Positions 8,780 to 18,720 are shown, counted from the stretch's first letter. The stretch is DNA of 64,000 nucleotides from Mariniflexile sp. TRM1-10 (GCF_003425985.1 NZ_CP022985.1:595501-659500), one strand, 5' to 3'. Notes: generated by a model from the sequence alone, not told the origin. Numbers and translations: made by a program.

Positions 8780-9634
8780 TCAATAATTAATAACATTAAA
8801 ATTGAGCATTTGTTTTACTTTATCATAGACCTGCGGAAATTGCGACCTAAACTCTTTAGGTGTTTCAATAAAATTCTCAATGATTACAGCAACAAATTCA
8901 AACTGATTTGTGAAGGCATATTTCCTAAAATAATCCGACTCCTTTAATTTATTTCTTAAAGCTTCATTTGAAGCTAACATGCCCGACAACTCCTTAAACG
9001 AATCGCTAAAAATAGTTGAACTTACATCACGTTCTTTAATACTGTTAATATGTATGGCATGGGTAAACTCGTGTATGCCTAAATTAACATTATCATTATC
9101 GGCGTTAAATCCCTTTATAAAATCTTCCCATGAGAGTACTAAAGCGGCTAGCCTAGGGTTGAACTCTCCTTTATGATATGCTTTATTTGTTTTAGAATAA
9201 AAAGCGTTTGGGTATATGACGATTTTAGAAATTAAACCAATATAAAAATCCCGAAAACCAAACGTAAGCATAACAGCTGTTGCCGAAATTAGAACTTTTT
9301 TTTCATCATTAATTACAACACCATCTCTACCAATAAAATCTTTATCTTTAATAAAAGACGCCACACGGTGTTCAAAGTATTTTTTCTCTGTATTATTAAG
9401 TTTTTTATAAAATGAAAATTGATGCTGTAAAATATCTTTTTGCCTTTGATTTAAACGCCTTAACCGGAAATAAAAATGGTTATATAATGGTTTTTTTTGC
9501 TTTAGCACATAACCCATTTCTATCATTTTGAAGATATAACTCAAAATAATATAGGACAATATGACTAACAAAACTCCAATAAGAATTTTGCCGCCTAAAG
9601 TAAAGTCTTTAATAACCAGTAGGTTTAACATCAA
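8780..9634 (-). CDS. MtfA-like zinc metallopeptidase (M90)
   Basis: 284 aa. One membrane helix at residues about 14-36 (GGKILIGVLLVILSYIIL) anchors a cytoplasmic or periplasmic peptidase domain. The zinc motif HEFTHAIH (His188, Glu189, His192) fits the HExxH of peptidase family M90, as do the upstream FGFRDFYIGL and the LSWEDF segments typical of MtfA. In enterobacteria MtfA has aminopeptidase activity and responds to the Mlc repressor; that link is not expected here, where the family has an added N-terminal helix. The gene is monocistronic by position. Confidence 0.85.
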   Translation of the reverse strand: MMLNLLVIKDFTLGGKILIGVLLVILSYIILSYIFKMIEMGYVLKQKKPLYNHFYFRLRRLNQRQKDILQHQFSFYKKLNNTEKKYFEHRVASFIKDKDFIGRDGVVINDEKKVLISATAVMLTFGFRDFYIGLISKIVIYPNAFYSKTNKAYHKGEFNPRLAALVLSWEDFIKGFNADNDNVNLGIHEFTHAIHINSIKERDVSSTIFSDSFKELSGMLASNEALRNKLKESDYFRKYAFTNQFEFVAVIIENFIETPKEFRSQFPQVYDKVKQMLNFNVINY

Positions 9635-9752
9635 GTAAAAACGTCTATTTTAAAAATTAATTATATATCAATACTATTTAATCTTTGAAACAACTAAGGG
9701 TCTTTATTAGGATCCTTTCAAATCTCTCAAATGGCACAAAGCTTAAAAGTAC

Positions 9753-9796
9753 AAAACCTGAGCTTAAAATATTGAATTTTAAGCTCAGGTTTTTGA
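9753..9796. terminator. long bidirectional hairpin
   Basis: The arms 9753-9770 and 9776-9793 (AAAACCTGAGCTTAAAAT and its exact complement) form an 18-bp stem with a 5-nt loop, with A-run before and T-run after. An 81-codon open frame over this hairpin (9685-9930) is therefore probably not a gene. Confidence 0.85.
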
Positions 9797-9939
9797 TGAA
9801 GATTTTATTTGATAGAATTCTTTTTTTTGCTAAAAAGACTTATTTATGTTGGGCAATGAAGCTTTTTATTAAAAAAACAATATATGGATACACTTTTGAA
9901 CAGTTTGGTATTTTGGGAATCTTATATTAAAGATGATTC

Positions 9940-9977
9940 AAAATAAGCGGTTTATAAAACATGAAACTGCTTATTTT
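9940..9977. terminator. terminator of the RND operon
   Basis: AAAATAAGCGGTTT (9940-9953) pairs with AAACTGCTTATTTT (9964-9977), with one G-U pair and a 10-nt loop. It lies 26 bp beyond the last gene of the leftward RND operon. Confidence 0.8.
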
Positions 9978-10002
9978 GAAAATTGTTGTCAACTTTTAAA
10001 AC

Positions 10003-10191
10003 TTAGTTTTTTACTTTGAATACTTTTTCTAAAATAGTATCCATTAAACACCATTTTGTTAATGATGATTGCAATAAATTGGCACCTACAAAAGCTGTAA
10101 ACCACAACCAGTTTTGATTGACATATATAGCAAGTAATAAGCTTATTAGTATAAAGCTACCTGCAATGCCCCTAACGATTCTATTTTTCAT
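10003..10191 (-). CDS. DUF2892 small membrane protein
   Basis: 62 aa with two hydrophobic segments (GIAGSFILISLLLAIYV and WLWFTAFVGANLLQ), beginning MKNRIVRGIAG and ending with a short basic tail. This is the DUF2892 pattern seen alone or fused to rhodanese modules in other bacteria. It is the last gene of a leftward operon with a P-II-like gene 12 bp upstream and the RND pump before that, a combination frequent in Bacteroidota. A role in supporting the pump or in sulfide/metal stress is possible but not shown. Confidence 0.8.
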   Translation of the reverse strand: MKNRIVRGIAGSFILISLLLAIYVNQNWLWFTAFVGANLLQSSLTKWCLMDTILEKVFKVKN

Positions 10192-10202
10192 TTTGAATAA
10201 TT

Positions 10203-10508
10203 TTAATTTGATTTTTCTATATTTATAACGGCTACATGAATTTGTGACAAGCTTTCTTGTTGCTGGTTGAAATTATCGATTAATTCAAACAGCATGTCAA
10301 CATTTTCCTTCTTGACAAATGCATAGAAAAGAATGGATTCCGTTTGGTTCATCTCACTCGAAAACCAATTAGATTCAACAGCATCTTCTGTGCTATCCCT
10401 ATAACCTGTAACATCTCTAAATGAGAATGTCTTCACATCGGCTTCTTTTAATTGGAGTTTAATGTCGTTTTCAAACTCTTTGATTGCGGTAATAATAACT
10501 AGTTTCAT
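10203..10508 (-). CDS. P-II-like ferredoxin-fold protein
   Basis: 101 aa. The secondary-structure pattern, beta (MKLVIITAI), helix (EFENDIKLQLKEA), beta (KTFSFRDVTGY), then FYAFVKKENVDMLFELIDNF and a last strand IHVAVINIEK, fits a ferredoxin-like P-II-type fold that forms trimers. The nucleotide T-loop of true P-II proteins is not obvious. It sits between an RND pump and a DUF2892 gene and is probably co-transcribed, so it may sense a ligand and modulate the pump. Assignment rests on pattern and context. Confidence 0.6.
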   Translation of the reverse strand: MKLVIITAIKEFENDIKLQLKEADVKTFSFRDVTGYRDSTEDAVESNWFSSEMNQTESILFYAFVKKENVDMLFELIDNFNQQQESLSQIHVAVINIEKSN

Positions 10509-10510
10509 TT

Positions 10511-10552
10511 CTTTGATTATGTATTACATTACTTTGATTATATATTACATTA
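10511..10552. repeat. 21-bp tandem duplication
   Basis: CTTTGATTATGTATTACATTA at 10511-10531 is repeated at 10532-10552 with one mismatch. It fills the 45-bp gap between the RND pump stop and the P-II-like start and could affect translation or mRNA processing between them. Confidence 0.9.
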
Positions 10553-10553
10553 A

Positions 10554-13500
10554 TTAATGTTCCCATTTTTTTCTTTCAGTGATGTAATAAATCAGCGGTA
10601 CTACAATAAGAGTAAGAAGCGTAGAAACAATAGCTCCAGCTACTAATGATATAGCCAAACCTTGAAAAATCGGGTCAAATAAAATAATTGACGCTCCAAT
10701 AACAACTGCTCCTGTAGTTAACAAAATAGGTGTTGTTCTTACGGCACCCGCATCTAAAATAGCTTGCTTTAAAGGAATACCATCGTTTAATCTTATCTCA
10801 ATAAAATCGATTAGTAAAACAGAATTCCTCACCATAACACCCGCCAAGGCAATCATTCCAATAAAAGACGTCGCCGTAAAGAACGCTCCTAAAATCCAAT
10901 GACCAAGAACAATTCCAACTAACGATAACGGAATGGCAACCATCATGACCAAAGGTGTTTTAAAGTTTTGAAACCAGCCAACAATTAACATGTAGATAAT
11001 AACTATAACGATTAAAAATGCAGTTCCTAAATCGCGAAACACTTCTAAAGTAATTTGCCATTCGCCATCCCATTTCACGGTAAAATCTGTTTCTTCGGTA
11101 GGTGAGTCCATATACAGTTCGTTAATTTCATAACCTTTAGGCAATTTTATTTTCTGAAGTTTTTCATTCATCCCTAAAATGGCATATACAGGGCTTTCCA
11201 GTGCACCAGCCATATCTGCCAGTACATAAACAACACGTTTTTGATCTTTTCTGTAAATAGTTTTTTCTAAGGTTTCTTTTTTAACCGACACCAAATCACT
11301 TACAGGGATTACATGTCCTCGATTTCCTTTTATTTTCAGGTTTTGAATATCCTGGAGTGATGTTTTATCTTTATCATCTAAAGAAAGCACTATACTTACC
11401 TGGTCGTTTGATGTTTCGTCATATATATTGGCTATAGGATATTCTTGAAGTAAATATGTTAAGTTTCCAACCACTTGCTGCGGAGCAATACCATTAAGCA
11501 TGGCTTTTTCTTTATCTACCACCAGACGGTATTCAACTTGATTCGCTTCAACCATCCAATCGGTATCAACCACATCAACAGTATGCTCTAAAATATTTTT
11601 AACTTGTTGGGCCACTTTTATTTGCTCATCATAATCTGGTCCATAAACTTCAGCTACTAATGTAGAAAGCACTGGTGGTCCTGGTGGAACCTCAACGATT
11701 TTTACATTGGCATGGTATTTTTTAGCGATTTTTTGAATATTTGGTCGTACCTTTTTTGCAATATCATGGCTTTGTAACTCCCTATCTTCCTTATGTAACA
11801 GATTTACTTGTATATCTGCCATATTGCTACCGCCTCGTAAATCGTAATGACGTACTAAACCATTAAATGTAATAGGTGCAGAAGCTCCAACATAATTTTG
11901 GTAATCTACAACTTCAGGAACGGTTTTTAAGTAGTGTGCAATTTCTTGGGTAACAACGGCCGTCCTTTCTAAAGTGGTGCCTTCTGGCATATCAATAACT
12001 ACCTGAAATTCATTCTTGTTATCAAAAGGCAACATTTTAACAGCAACCGACTTGGTGAAAAACATGAGTACGGAACCAACAAGCAGTAAAGCAGTAATGG
12101 CGAACATGACATGACGTTTTTTAGAACTGTTTAAAAACGGCTGCTCAATTTTTTTATATATTTTGTAGATTTTACTTGTTTCTAATCCTGCTTCTTCTTT
12201 ATGGGTTTGCCCCGCTTTTTCCTGCAATAAATGATAGCCTAAATAAGGCGTTACGGTTAATGCAACGAATAATGATAATATCATGGCAATAGATGCGCCA
12301 ATAGGCATCGGACTCATATAAGGTCCCATCATCCCCGACACAAATGCCATTGGCAATATAGCGGCGATTACTGTAAAAGTGGCCAGTATGGTCGGATTCC
12401 CTACTTCATTGATGGCATAAATGGCAGCTTGTTTAAATGGTAAACGCTTCATCTTAAAATGCCTGTGCATATTTTCGGCAATAATGATACTATCATCTAC
12501 CACAATACCAACCACAAATACCAAAGCAAATAATGTAATTCTATTTAATGTGTAACCCAGCATATAATAAGCAAATAAGGTCAATGCAAAGGTTAATGGT
12601 ACCGAGAAAAATACCACCAATCCACCTCGCCAACCCATCGCCAACATGACCAAAATAGTTACAGCCAATATGGCAACGCCTAAATGCAATAACAACTCAC
12701 CTACTTTATCTGATGCGGTTTCACCATAATTACGTGTCACATCAACATGGACATCACTTGGAATTAAAGTCGATTTTAATCCATCCATATGCGTTAATAT
12801 CTTTTCAGATATTTTCATGGCGTCTGCCCCTTTTACTTTTGAAATTGAAATGGTAACAGCAGGATATTCTGATTTAAAGTCTTTAAAACCATCATTAGCT
12901 TGCCCAAAACCAAAAGACACATAACTTTTCGGTGATGAAGGACCGTCAGTAATAGCAGCCACTTGTTTTAAATAAACAGGCATATTTTGATTAACGCCAA
13001 TCACTAAATCTTCAACATCCTCCTTGGTTTCCAAAAAGCGTCCGGTAGTAATTAAATACTCCGTATCATTATTAACAAAACTGCCGGATTGTGAGCTGCT
13101 GTTGTTGGCTTTTACCATTTGTATAATGCCCAAAGCATCCACGCCACTTTCTGCCATTTTATCTTTATCTAAAGACACTTTTAATTCCCTATTTCTACCA
13201 CCAATAACTTTAGTAATGGAAACATCTTTTACTTTTTCAATTTCCGAAATTAATTCTTCAGCAATTTGACGCAATTGATAATCATCATAGTTTTCACTCC
13301 AAAGGGTTAATCCGAGCATGGGCACATCATCAATAGAACGTGTTTTAACTATAGGTTGGTAAACACCTTCAGGAAACATATTTTTGTGCTTCATCAACTC
13401 ATCATATAGTTTTACATAAGAGCGCTCTGTATCTTCACCAACATAAAATTGAACCACCATAACCGCTTGACCATTCATAGCCATACTATGAATATGTTCA

Positions 13501-13745
13501 ACACCTTTAATGTTTGAAATAATCTTTTCTAAAGGTTTTATAACCCGACTTTCAACCTCGCCCGGATTTGCTCCTGGATAACCAACCATAATGTCGGCCA
13601 TAGGCACATTTATTTGTGGTTCTTCCTCTCTAGGAATAAGAAATGAACTATATATACCAATAATCATCAAGCCAATCATCAACAAAATGGTAAGTTTTGA
13701 GTTGATGAAAAAATGGGCAATTTTACCTGAAATTCCTTCTTGCAT
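10554..13745 (-). CDS. RND efflux pump, HAE1/AcrB-like
   Basis: 1063 aa inner-membrane proton-driven transporter. The N-terminal helix (FINSKLTILLMIGLMIIG) is followed by two large periplasmic loops, and the central helices carry FVVGIVVDDSIIIAENM, the paired acidic residues that relay protons. IPREEEPQI and YPGANPGEVESRVIKPLEK are typical of RND permeases. The C-terminal helices (ATSFIGMIALAGVMVRNSVL, TTPILLTTGAVVIGAS) complete a 12-helix layout, and the length is normal. It is third in an operon after a TolC-type gene and an adaptor, so the tripartite pump is complete. Substrate unknown; drug or solvent export is more likely than metal because the metal-type motif GDLVDDAI is absent. Confidence 0.93.
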   Translation of the reverse strand: MQEGISGKIAHFFINSKLTILLMIGLMIIGIYSSFLIPREEEPQINVPMADIMVGYPGANPGEVESRVIKPLEKIISNIKGVEHIHSMAMNGQAVMVVQFYVGEDTERSYVKLYDELMKHKNMFPEGVYQPIVKTRSIDDVPMLGLTLWSENYDDYQLRQIAEELISEIEKVKDVSITKVIGGRNRELKVSLDKDKMAESGVDALGIIQMVKANNSSSQSGSFVNNDTEYLITTGRFLETKEDVEDLVIGVNQNMPVYLKQVAAITDGPSSPKSYVSFGFGQANDGFKDFKSEYPAVTISISKVKGADAMKISEKILTHMDGLKSTLIPSDVHVDVTRNYGETASDKVGELLLHLGVAILAVTILVMLAMGWRGGLVVFFSVPLTFALTLFAYYMLGYTLNRITLFALVFVVGIVVDDSIIIAENMHRHFKMKRLPFKQAAIYAINEVGNPTILATFTVIAAILPMAFVSGMMGPYMSPMPIGASIAMILSLFVALTVTPYLGYHLLQEKAGQTHKEEAGLETSKIYKIYKKIEQPFLNSSKKRHVMFAITALLLVGSVLMFFTKSVAVKMLPFDNKNEFQVVIDMPEGTTLERTAVVTQEIAHYLKTVPEVVDYQNYVGASAPITFNGLVRHYDLRGGSNMADIQVNLLHKEDRELQSHDIAKKVRPNIQKIAKKYHANVKIVEVPPGPPVLSTLVAEVYGPDYDEQIKVAQQVKNILEHTVDVVDTDWMVEANQVEYRLVVDKEKAMLNGIAPQQVVGNLTYLLQEYPIANIYDETSNDQVSIVLSLDDKDKTSLQDIQNLKIKGNRGHVIPVSDLVSVKKETLEKTIYRKDQKRVVYVLADMAGALESPVYAILGMNEKLQKIKLPKGYEINELYMDSPTEETDFTVKWDGEWQITLEVFRDLGTAFLIVIVIIYMLIVGWFQNFKTPLVMMVAIPLSLVGIVLGHWILGAFFTATSFIGMIALAGVMVRNSVLLIDFIEIRLNDGIPLKQAILDAGAVRTTPILLTTGAVVIGASIILFDPIFQGLAISLVAGAIVSTLLTLIVVPLIYYITERKKWEH

Positions 13746-13963
13746 GTTCGTTTATTTTTGGGCGTTTTAACAGGCTATCCGCTGTATCTTTTTTACTTGT
13801 TCTCGATACCTTTCGTTACCTCAAGGCACTCAATCTGACGTAAAAAAGGATGCCGCTACTATCCTTAACGCGTTTTTAACTACTCCAAAGCCAAAAAGCC
13901 TTATGAACTAATTTTTTAACTTATTTTGATTTCTTTTTAAAGTCTTTTATCAAACTACCTGCC

Positions 13964-15046
13964 TTAAGGGGCTGGAGATGGGATTACCTTAGCCCCGTTA
14001 AACAATTTGCCATCAGCCGAAATAATATATCTTTCATTGGATGATAAACCAGATAATACTTCTACTTGATCACCAAACGTTCTACCTAAGCGCAACCAAC
14101 GTAATAACGCCGTATGACTTTCACTAAGCGTATAAATTCCAGAAAGTTGACCTTTAGTAACAAGCACTTCATTAGGTATCAAAACCATTTCAGATTTTTC
14201 TTGAGCCTTAATTGGAAATTGAACCGTTACAAACATGCCGGATAGGATTGAAGCGTCTGTTTTATCTAAAGCCACTTTCACCATATATTGTCCACCCGTA
14301 TTTTTTGCAGAACTACTTACTTCGGTAACCTTACCTTCAACCGCTTTGCCAATTGATTTTACAAGGATATTGACAGGAGTTCCTGAATTAATTTTTGAAA
14401 TGTCACTTTCTGGCACACTAGCCACCACTTCAAATTTCCCTGGTGTCTCTATAGCTATTAAAGGCATTCCTGGGTTTGCCATATCACCATTTTTAATGAA
14501 TTTACCTGTAACAACACCATCAAAAGGCGCACGAATGTTAGCATAAGCAAATTGGGCATCTACTTCATTTTTCATTTGTTTTGCACCTTCCAATCTGGCT
14601 TTAGCCATATTATAATGCGCTGTTATGTCATCAAATTCCTTTTGAGATGCGCTATTTTCTGCAAACAAATTTTTAAAGCGGTTATAATCTTTTTCAGCAT
14701 TTGTAAAGGCTGCTGTCGCTTCTGATATGCCTGCATTAACTTGTGACAGTTTAGCTTGTAAATCTGAATTATTAATAGCAACTAGTAACTGACCTGTTTT
14801 TACATAATCACCAACATTTACAGGCGTGTTCGTAATAAAACCCATCATGCGTGTACTTAAATTGGCACTTTTAACGGCTTGTATGGTTCCGCTAGCTGTT
14901 AAAAACGGTCTGTTACTATTTTCATTTATTGTGCTTACTTTTACCGGAATTGGCGGATTCCCTGCTATTGGTTTTTTCTCTTCACTACCACAGCTTACTG
15001 CTAAAAATGTGAATGCTAAAAAGGCTATTGTATGTTTAGTTTTCAT
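13964..15046 (-). CDS. RND efflux periplasmic adaptor (membrane fusion protein)
   Basis: 360 aa lipoprotein: MKTKHTIAFLAFTFLAVSC, Cys19 lipidated. The barrel-sandwich (lipoyl-like) halves are seen in TRMMGFITNTPVNVGDYVKT and FANIRAPFDGVVTGKFIKNG, separated by a helical hairpin (residues about 105-160) that contacts the TolC-type channel. The C-terminal part contains the beta-barrel and membrane-proximal domains (VLVTKGQLSGIYTL). It links the inner-membrane pump to the outer-membrane channel. A 218-bp gap separates it from the pump gene, unusual in such operons, but I see no terminator in it. Confidence 0.92.
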   Translation of the reverse strand: MKTKHTIAFLAFTFLAVSCGSEEKKPIAGNPPIPVKVSTINENSNRPFLTASGTIQAVKSANLSTRMMGFITNTPVNVGDYVKTGQLLVAINNSDLQAKLSQVNAGISEATAAFTNAEKDYNRFKNLFAENSASQKEFDDITAHYNMAKARLEGAKQMKNEVDAQFAYANIRAPFDGVVTGKFIKNGDMANPGMPLIAIETPGKFEVVASVPESDISKINSGTPVNILVKSIGKAVEGKVTEVSSSAKNTGGQYMVKVALDKTDASILSGMFVTVQFPIKAQEKSEMVLIPNEVLVTKGQLSGIYTLSESHTALLRWLRLGRTFGDQVEVLSGLSSNERYIISADGKLFNGAKVIPSPAP

Positions 15047-15143
15047 CTATTTATTTTTTATTATTTTTAGAAGTTAATGTCATTCGCCAATAATCTTTTT
15101 GTTGATAGCAACATCATTGACATGGCTCGTTTCCTAGTTTTCA

Positions 15144-16457
15144 TTAAGCTTTAGTTAAAAATTGTAAGTATGCTTGCGCATAGTTATACTCAAAAATGGT
15201 TTGGTAATATTCTAATTGTTTTTGTGCGAACTGTGTTTCTGCTATTAATAAGTCTGATGTTTTTTCCAAGCCTTCTTCAAAACGATTTGTTCTAATTCTT
15301 AAAGATTCATGGGATTGTTCCATGGCAAGTTTTGAAAGCTGTAATTTGTTTTCAGCATCCATAAACATACGTTTGGCTTTATTCAATTCTAACTGACTTT
15401 GTGATAGATATTGCTCGTATTGTAGTTTTGATTTTTCATATGCAGCGCTACTTTTTTGAGATTTCCCAAAACGCTTAGTACCATCCAAAATAGTCCAACT
15501 TAATTGGACACCCACTAAATAGCCATTCGCATCACCTTGAAAAACGTTGTCATCATATAATTCATAACTTCCAAAAGCATTTAAAGTAGGCAGAAACGTC
15601 ATTTTATCAGCTTTGTTCATGCTTTCATAGGCGTTGGATGCTAATTGCATGGCTTTAATATCTGAACGTTCTGTGGATACTTGAGATGCTGCAACTAAAT
15701 CAAAATTGTTGATCGTTAAACTATCTGTAGGTTTTAGTAGAGCATTGCTGGTATCGTTCATAAGGAATGATATATAATCTGAAGCGTTTTCAACATGACT
15801 CTTAGCCATTTGTAGCTGATTCTTCACCTCAGTAACTCTAACTTCTACAGCCAACACATCGGCTTGTTGTAAATAGCCTTGTTTAAAGCTGTTATCTGCT
15901 AATTTTTTATTTGATTCTGCTGCTTGAAGTGCCTTTTTTAAAACATCCACTGCTTTATAAGCTAATTGCAATTGCATATACGCTTTATTGACTTCAAACA
16001 TCAAATAGTCATTGGTTCTTTCGATTTGAAAAGTCATGGCTTCCATCTTACTTTTAGCTGCTTTGCGCTGATAAAGCCCATCCATATTTATAAGTGGTTG
16101 TTTCACTTCAATGCGTGTTGCAAAATTTTGGGTTTGATCAGGATCATTTAATAATGCTGGGTTGAAATCATTGGCAGTCAATAGTTCCTGATTTAATTTT
16201 GAACCAAAAGCCATCAAAGGATTGGTTGTAGAAATCCCTGTATGGGACACTGCTATGTTTGGTAAAAAAATGGCATTGGTTTGTCTGTAATCTGCTCTAG
16301 CTTGATTGAAATCCTCTTTTGAAATTTTAATGGTTTGATTACCTTCTTTAACCCTGTTTAACACATCTGCTTTAGATATTGGAATAATATCTTGAGCATT
16401 AAGAATAGAAACAAAACTTAAAAAACAAAAAGTTAAAATGTATAAGTTGTTTTTCAT
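15144..16457 (-). CDS. TolC-type outer membrane efflux channel
   Basis: 437 aa with a cleavable signal (MKNNLYILTFCFLSFVSILNA). Two repeats of long amphipathic helices alternate with short beta segments: VKQPLINMDGLYQR and VQLSWTILDGTKRFGKSQK mark the two barrel-adjacent regions. The length fits the family. It is the first gene of the leftward operon and gives the exit duct of the pump. The upstream region has a -7 box at 16562-16569 and phased operators at 16591-16630, so the whole operon is probably under activator control. Confidence 0.93.
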   Translation of the reverse strand: MKNNLYILTFCFLSFVSILNAQDIIPISKADVLNRVKEGNQTIKISKEDFNQARADYRQTNAIFLPNIAVSHTGISTTNPLMAFGSKLNQELLTANDFNPALLNDPDQTQNFATRIEVKQPLINMDGLYQRKAAKSKMEAMTFQIERTNDYLMFEVNKAYMQLQLAYKAVDVLKKALQAAESNKKLADNSFKQGYLQQADVLAVEVRVTEVKNQLQMAKSHVENASDYISFLMNDTSNALLKPTDSLTINNFDLVAASQVSTERSDIKAMQLASNAYESMNKADKMTFLPTLNAFGSYELYDDNVFQGDANGYLVGVQLSWTILDGTKRFGKSQKSSAAYEKSKLQYEQYLSQSQLELNKAKRMFMDAENKLQLSKLAMEQSHESLRIRTNRFEEGLEKTSDLLIAETQFAQKQLEYYQTIFEYNYAQAYLQFLTKA

Positions 16458-16561
16458 TTGTTGATTTATTGTTTTTTATTATCAAATTGAAAGAGCCTTG
16501 AATTACTTTCGTTGATTGCAATCTCTATATTATGGCTCATTTAAATTATTATTTAACAGAG

Positions 16562-16630
16562 CAAATGTAGAGGTGTTTTTAAAGTCCTTTGGTAACCTAT
16601 GTTACTTAGCATGGTAACTTATGTTACTTA
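16562..16630 (-). promoter_or_regulatory. RND operon promoter with two phased operators
   Basis: On the minus strand 16569-16562 reads TACATTTG, matching the Bacteroidota -7 consensus TAnnTTTG, but no TTG lies at the -33 distance. GGTAACCTATGTTACTTA (16591-16608) and GGTAACTTATGTTACTTA (16613-16630) are direct copies at a 22-bp period, each containing the dyad GTAAC-N4-GTTAC. They fall at about -33 to -50 and -55 to -72. This layout fits an activator that replaces the -33 contact. Confidence 0.7.
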
Positions 16631-16639
16631 ATTACTGTA

Positions 16640-17362
16640 AAATATATTATTGATAATAACAATACAATGTAAAGATTGATAATGAAAAAAAACATGACTT
16701 TTGTTACCTAATAGCATATTATTCAATAACATACTGTTGAATAAAAAAAATCCTAAAAACTACAGCCTTTGCAATGTCAAAATTTGAGAAGAAGCTGTTT
16801 TTCATAATTCTTTTCATACAGCGAAAAATCATGGCATCAAAAACATCAATTTTATTCAATTAGTGGACTTATAAATGTGATTTGGTTCGTCATTAATTAT
16901 AGATAACTCTGGAAGAACTGCAAACCATCGGCTCTGACTAAACTTTTAAAGCTTCGGTTAGATCGACTTAATAGAAGAATTCTAAATAATTGATACCCAG
17001 AATTAAAAGCTAAATTTTTATTTTTATAGCCTCATGTAAGTAATTGTAAATCAGACAGATTTATCCTTATCATCAATTGTTTTTAGACTCCGTTTTTTAT
17101 AATTCGCTTAATTTAAGTTGTCTTCTATGTATTTGTTTGATAATAAACATAATATATGAATATTCAGCAAAATGAAAAACTTATCTTACAAAGTATTAAG
17201 TCTATTTAACAAAAAAAATGTTTATGTTTCTTACTTTTTTGTATAAATTAGTCGCGCCAATATTTAATAATTTAAAAATGACATTCTCCCCAGTCTGGAT
17301 TTTTATCGAAACCCATATATAGATCTATAATTCCCATTTAACTTAACCCTTATAAATAATTC
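16640..17362. other. long intergenic region, mostly unassigned
   Basis: About 720 bp of AT-rich DNA between the RND promoter region and the adhesin gene. I found only very short open frames (for example 17 codons at 17156) and no good hairpin or repeat. It may hold decayed sequence. Confidence 0.4.
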
Positions 17363-18406
17363 ATGAAGAAATCCCTTTACAGTATGGTTCTATTGCTTGT
17401 CTGCAATATAGCATCAGCTCAGGTCGGCATAAATAACACAGCACCAAAAGCAACACTTGACATCACAGCAAAAACGACTGATGGTAGCACACCGGAAGGT
17501 CTCCTTGTACCCAGACTTACAGGTGACGAAATTAAATTAGCAGATGCTATGTATGGTACCGACCAAAAAGGAACTTTTATCTATGCTACAGCAGCTGTTA
17601 CTGTAGCCAGTACAAAAACAGCAAACATTACAGCGGAAGGTTATTATTTTTTTGACGGAAGCATTTGGCAGGAAGTAGGCAGTAATGCTATAAACTATAC
17701 AGCAGGGAACGGACTCACTTTAAATGGTACTGAAACGGAACTGGGAGGTACACTTAATAAGAGCACTATTATAACCCAGGGAAATTTTCCGCTTGCCTTT
17801 ACCTCATCAGCTACCAATGGTTTTTCTGTTGATGGCACAACATGGTCCGTAGATGCCGCCAACAACAGGGTTGGTATAGGTACGGCATCTCCGACTGCAC
17901 CTTTGGAAATCAATAATGGTTCGACAGCAGGCGCCCTTAAAATTATCGACGGAACACAAGGGTTGGGCAAAGTGCTGTCCAGCGATGCTGATGGTGTCGC
18001 TACCTGGTCGACAACGGTTGTGACTGCATTTGCCAATGATTGGACTCCCTATTCCGGAACTCTTGTAGACCCTTTCACGGGTGGTACCGGAGGTGCCGGT
18101 CTTAATACAGGACTGAGTGTGGTCATTCCTGAACAAGGATGGTATTTTTTCCGTTGTGGCCTTACAATTCAGTCAGGATGTAATGATTATAGTTTTTATA
18201 TTAATGGCATTGGAGATGTTTGGAAGACATATTGCAATGTTGCAGATACTCAAATGATGTCTCCTCGAGACCAGAGTCGGGTACTTTATTTTTCCACTGC
18301 GGGAACATATACTGTTCTTGCAGCAAAAACTAATGGAGTTGTTCCAAACAACTTTAATATGGGCAACCCTGCGTTTTATCTAGATTTCGTAAAGTTCCAA
18401 AACTAG
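17363..18406 (+). CDS. secreted C1q-like / adhesin-type protein
   Basis: 347 aa. The signal peptide MKKSLYSMVLLLVCNIASAQ ends at AxA-Q, and the mature start VGINNTAPKATLDITAK is the common beginning of flavobacterial surface proteins with a beta-helical stalk. Residues about 90-200 contain GNGLTLNGTETELGGTL and NNRVGIGTASPTAPLEIN, as in tail-fibre-like repeats. Residues about 225-347 (WTPYSGTLVDPFTG to NPAFYLDFVKFQN) look like a C1q/TNF-type jelly roll. Probably extracellular and adhesive. No type 9 secretion tail is evident. The gene is isolated, with higher GC than its surroundings. Confidence 0.75.
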   Translation: MKKSLYSMVLLLVCNIASAQVGINNTAPKATLDITAKTTDGSTPEGLLVPRLTGDEIKLADAMYGTDQKGTFIYATAAVTVASTKTANITAEGYYFFDGSIWQEVGSNAINYTAGNGLTLNGTETELGGTLNKSTIITQGNFPLAFTSSATNGFSVDGTTWSVDAANNRVGIGTASPTAPLEINNGSTAGALKIIDGTQGLGKVLSSDADGVATWSTTVVTAFANDWTPYSGTLVDPFTGGTGGAGLNTGLSVVIPEQGWYFFRCGLTIQSGCNDYSFYINGIGDVWKTYCNVADTQMMSPRDQSRVLYFSTAGTYTVLAAKTNGVVPNNFNMGNPAFYLDFVKFQN

Positions 18407-18665
18407 CAGATTAACAAGAAAGGGAGTAAACACTCAACCTTTATTCCCTCATTCTGCATAAAAGCAAATGACACTAAAACTCGCTGTCCGAAAAGTCTAA
18501 TTAGGGGCAATGCCACATGGATCGTAGTCGAAACACCCTTTAATAAGCTATTAAAATTACTTGTTTGCCTCTCTATGCTATTCAACTGACACTTTGAATT
18601 CTACTGGCGATTAGCAAATATTTCAAACCAAAATGATTCAAATTTTATTAACTTATAAAAACCTA

Positions 18666-18699
18666 AAAACCATGCAATTAATAAAAATTACATGGTTTT
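18666..18699 (+). terminator. hairpin downstream of the adhesin gene
   Basis: AAAACCATG and AATT pair with AATT and CATGGTTTT around an AATAAA loop, with one unpaired base on each side, followed by GTTATT. It lies 260 bp after the gene and next to the left direct repeat. Confidence 0.55.
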
Positions 18700-18720
18700 G
18701 TTATTAAACAATTTTAGTTT

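Noticed and set aside
9685..9930. 81-codon open frame on the plus strand
   Set aside because: It runs through an 18-bp perfect terminator hairpin (9753-9793), so a coding role is improbable.
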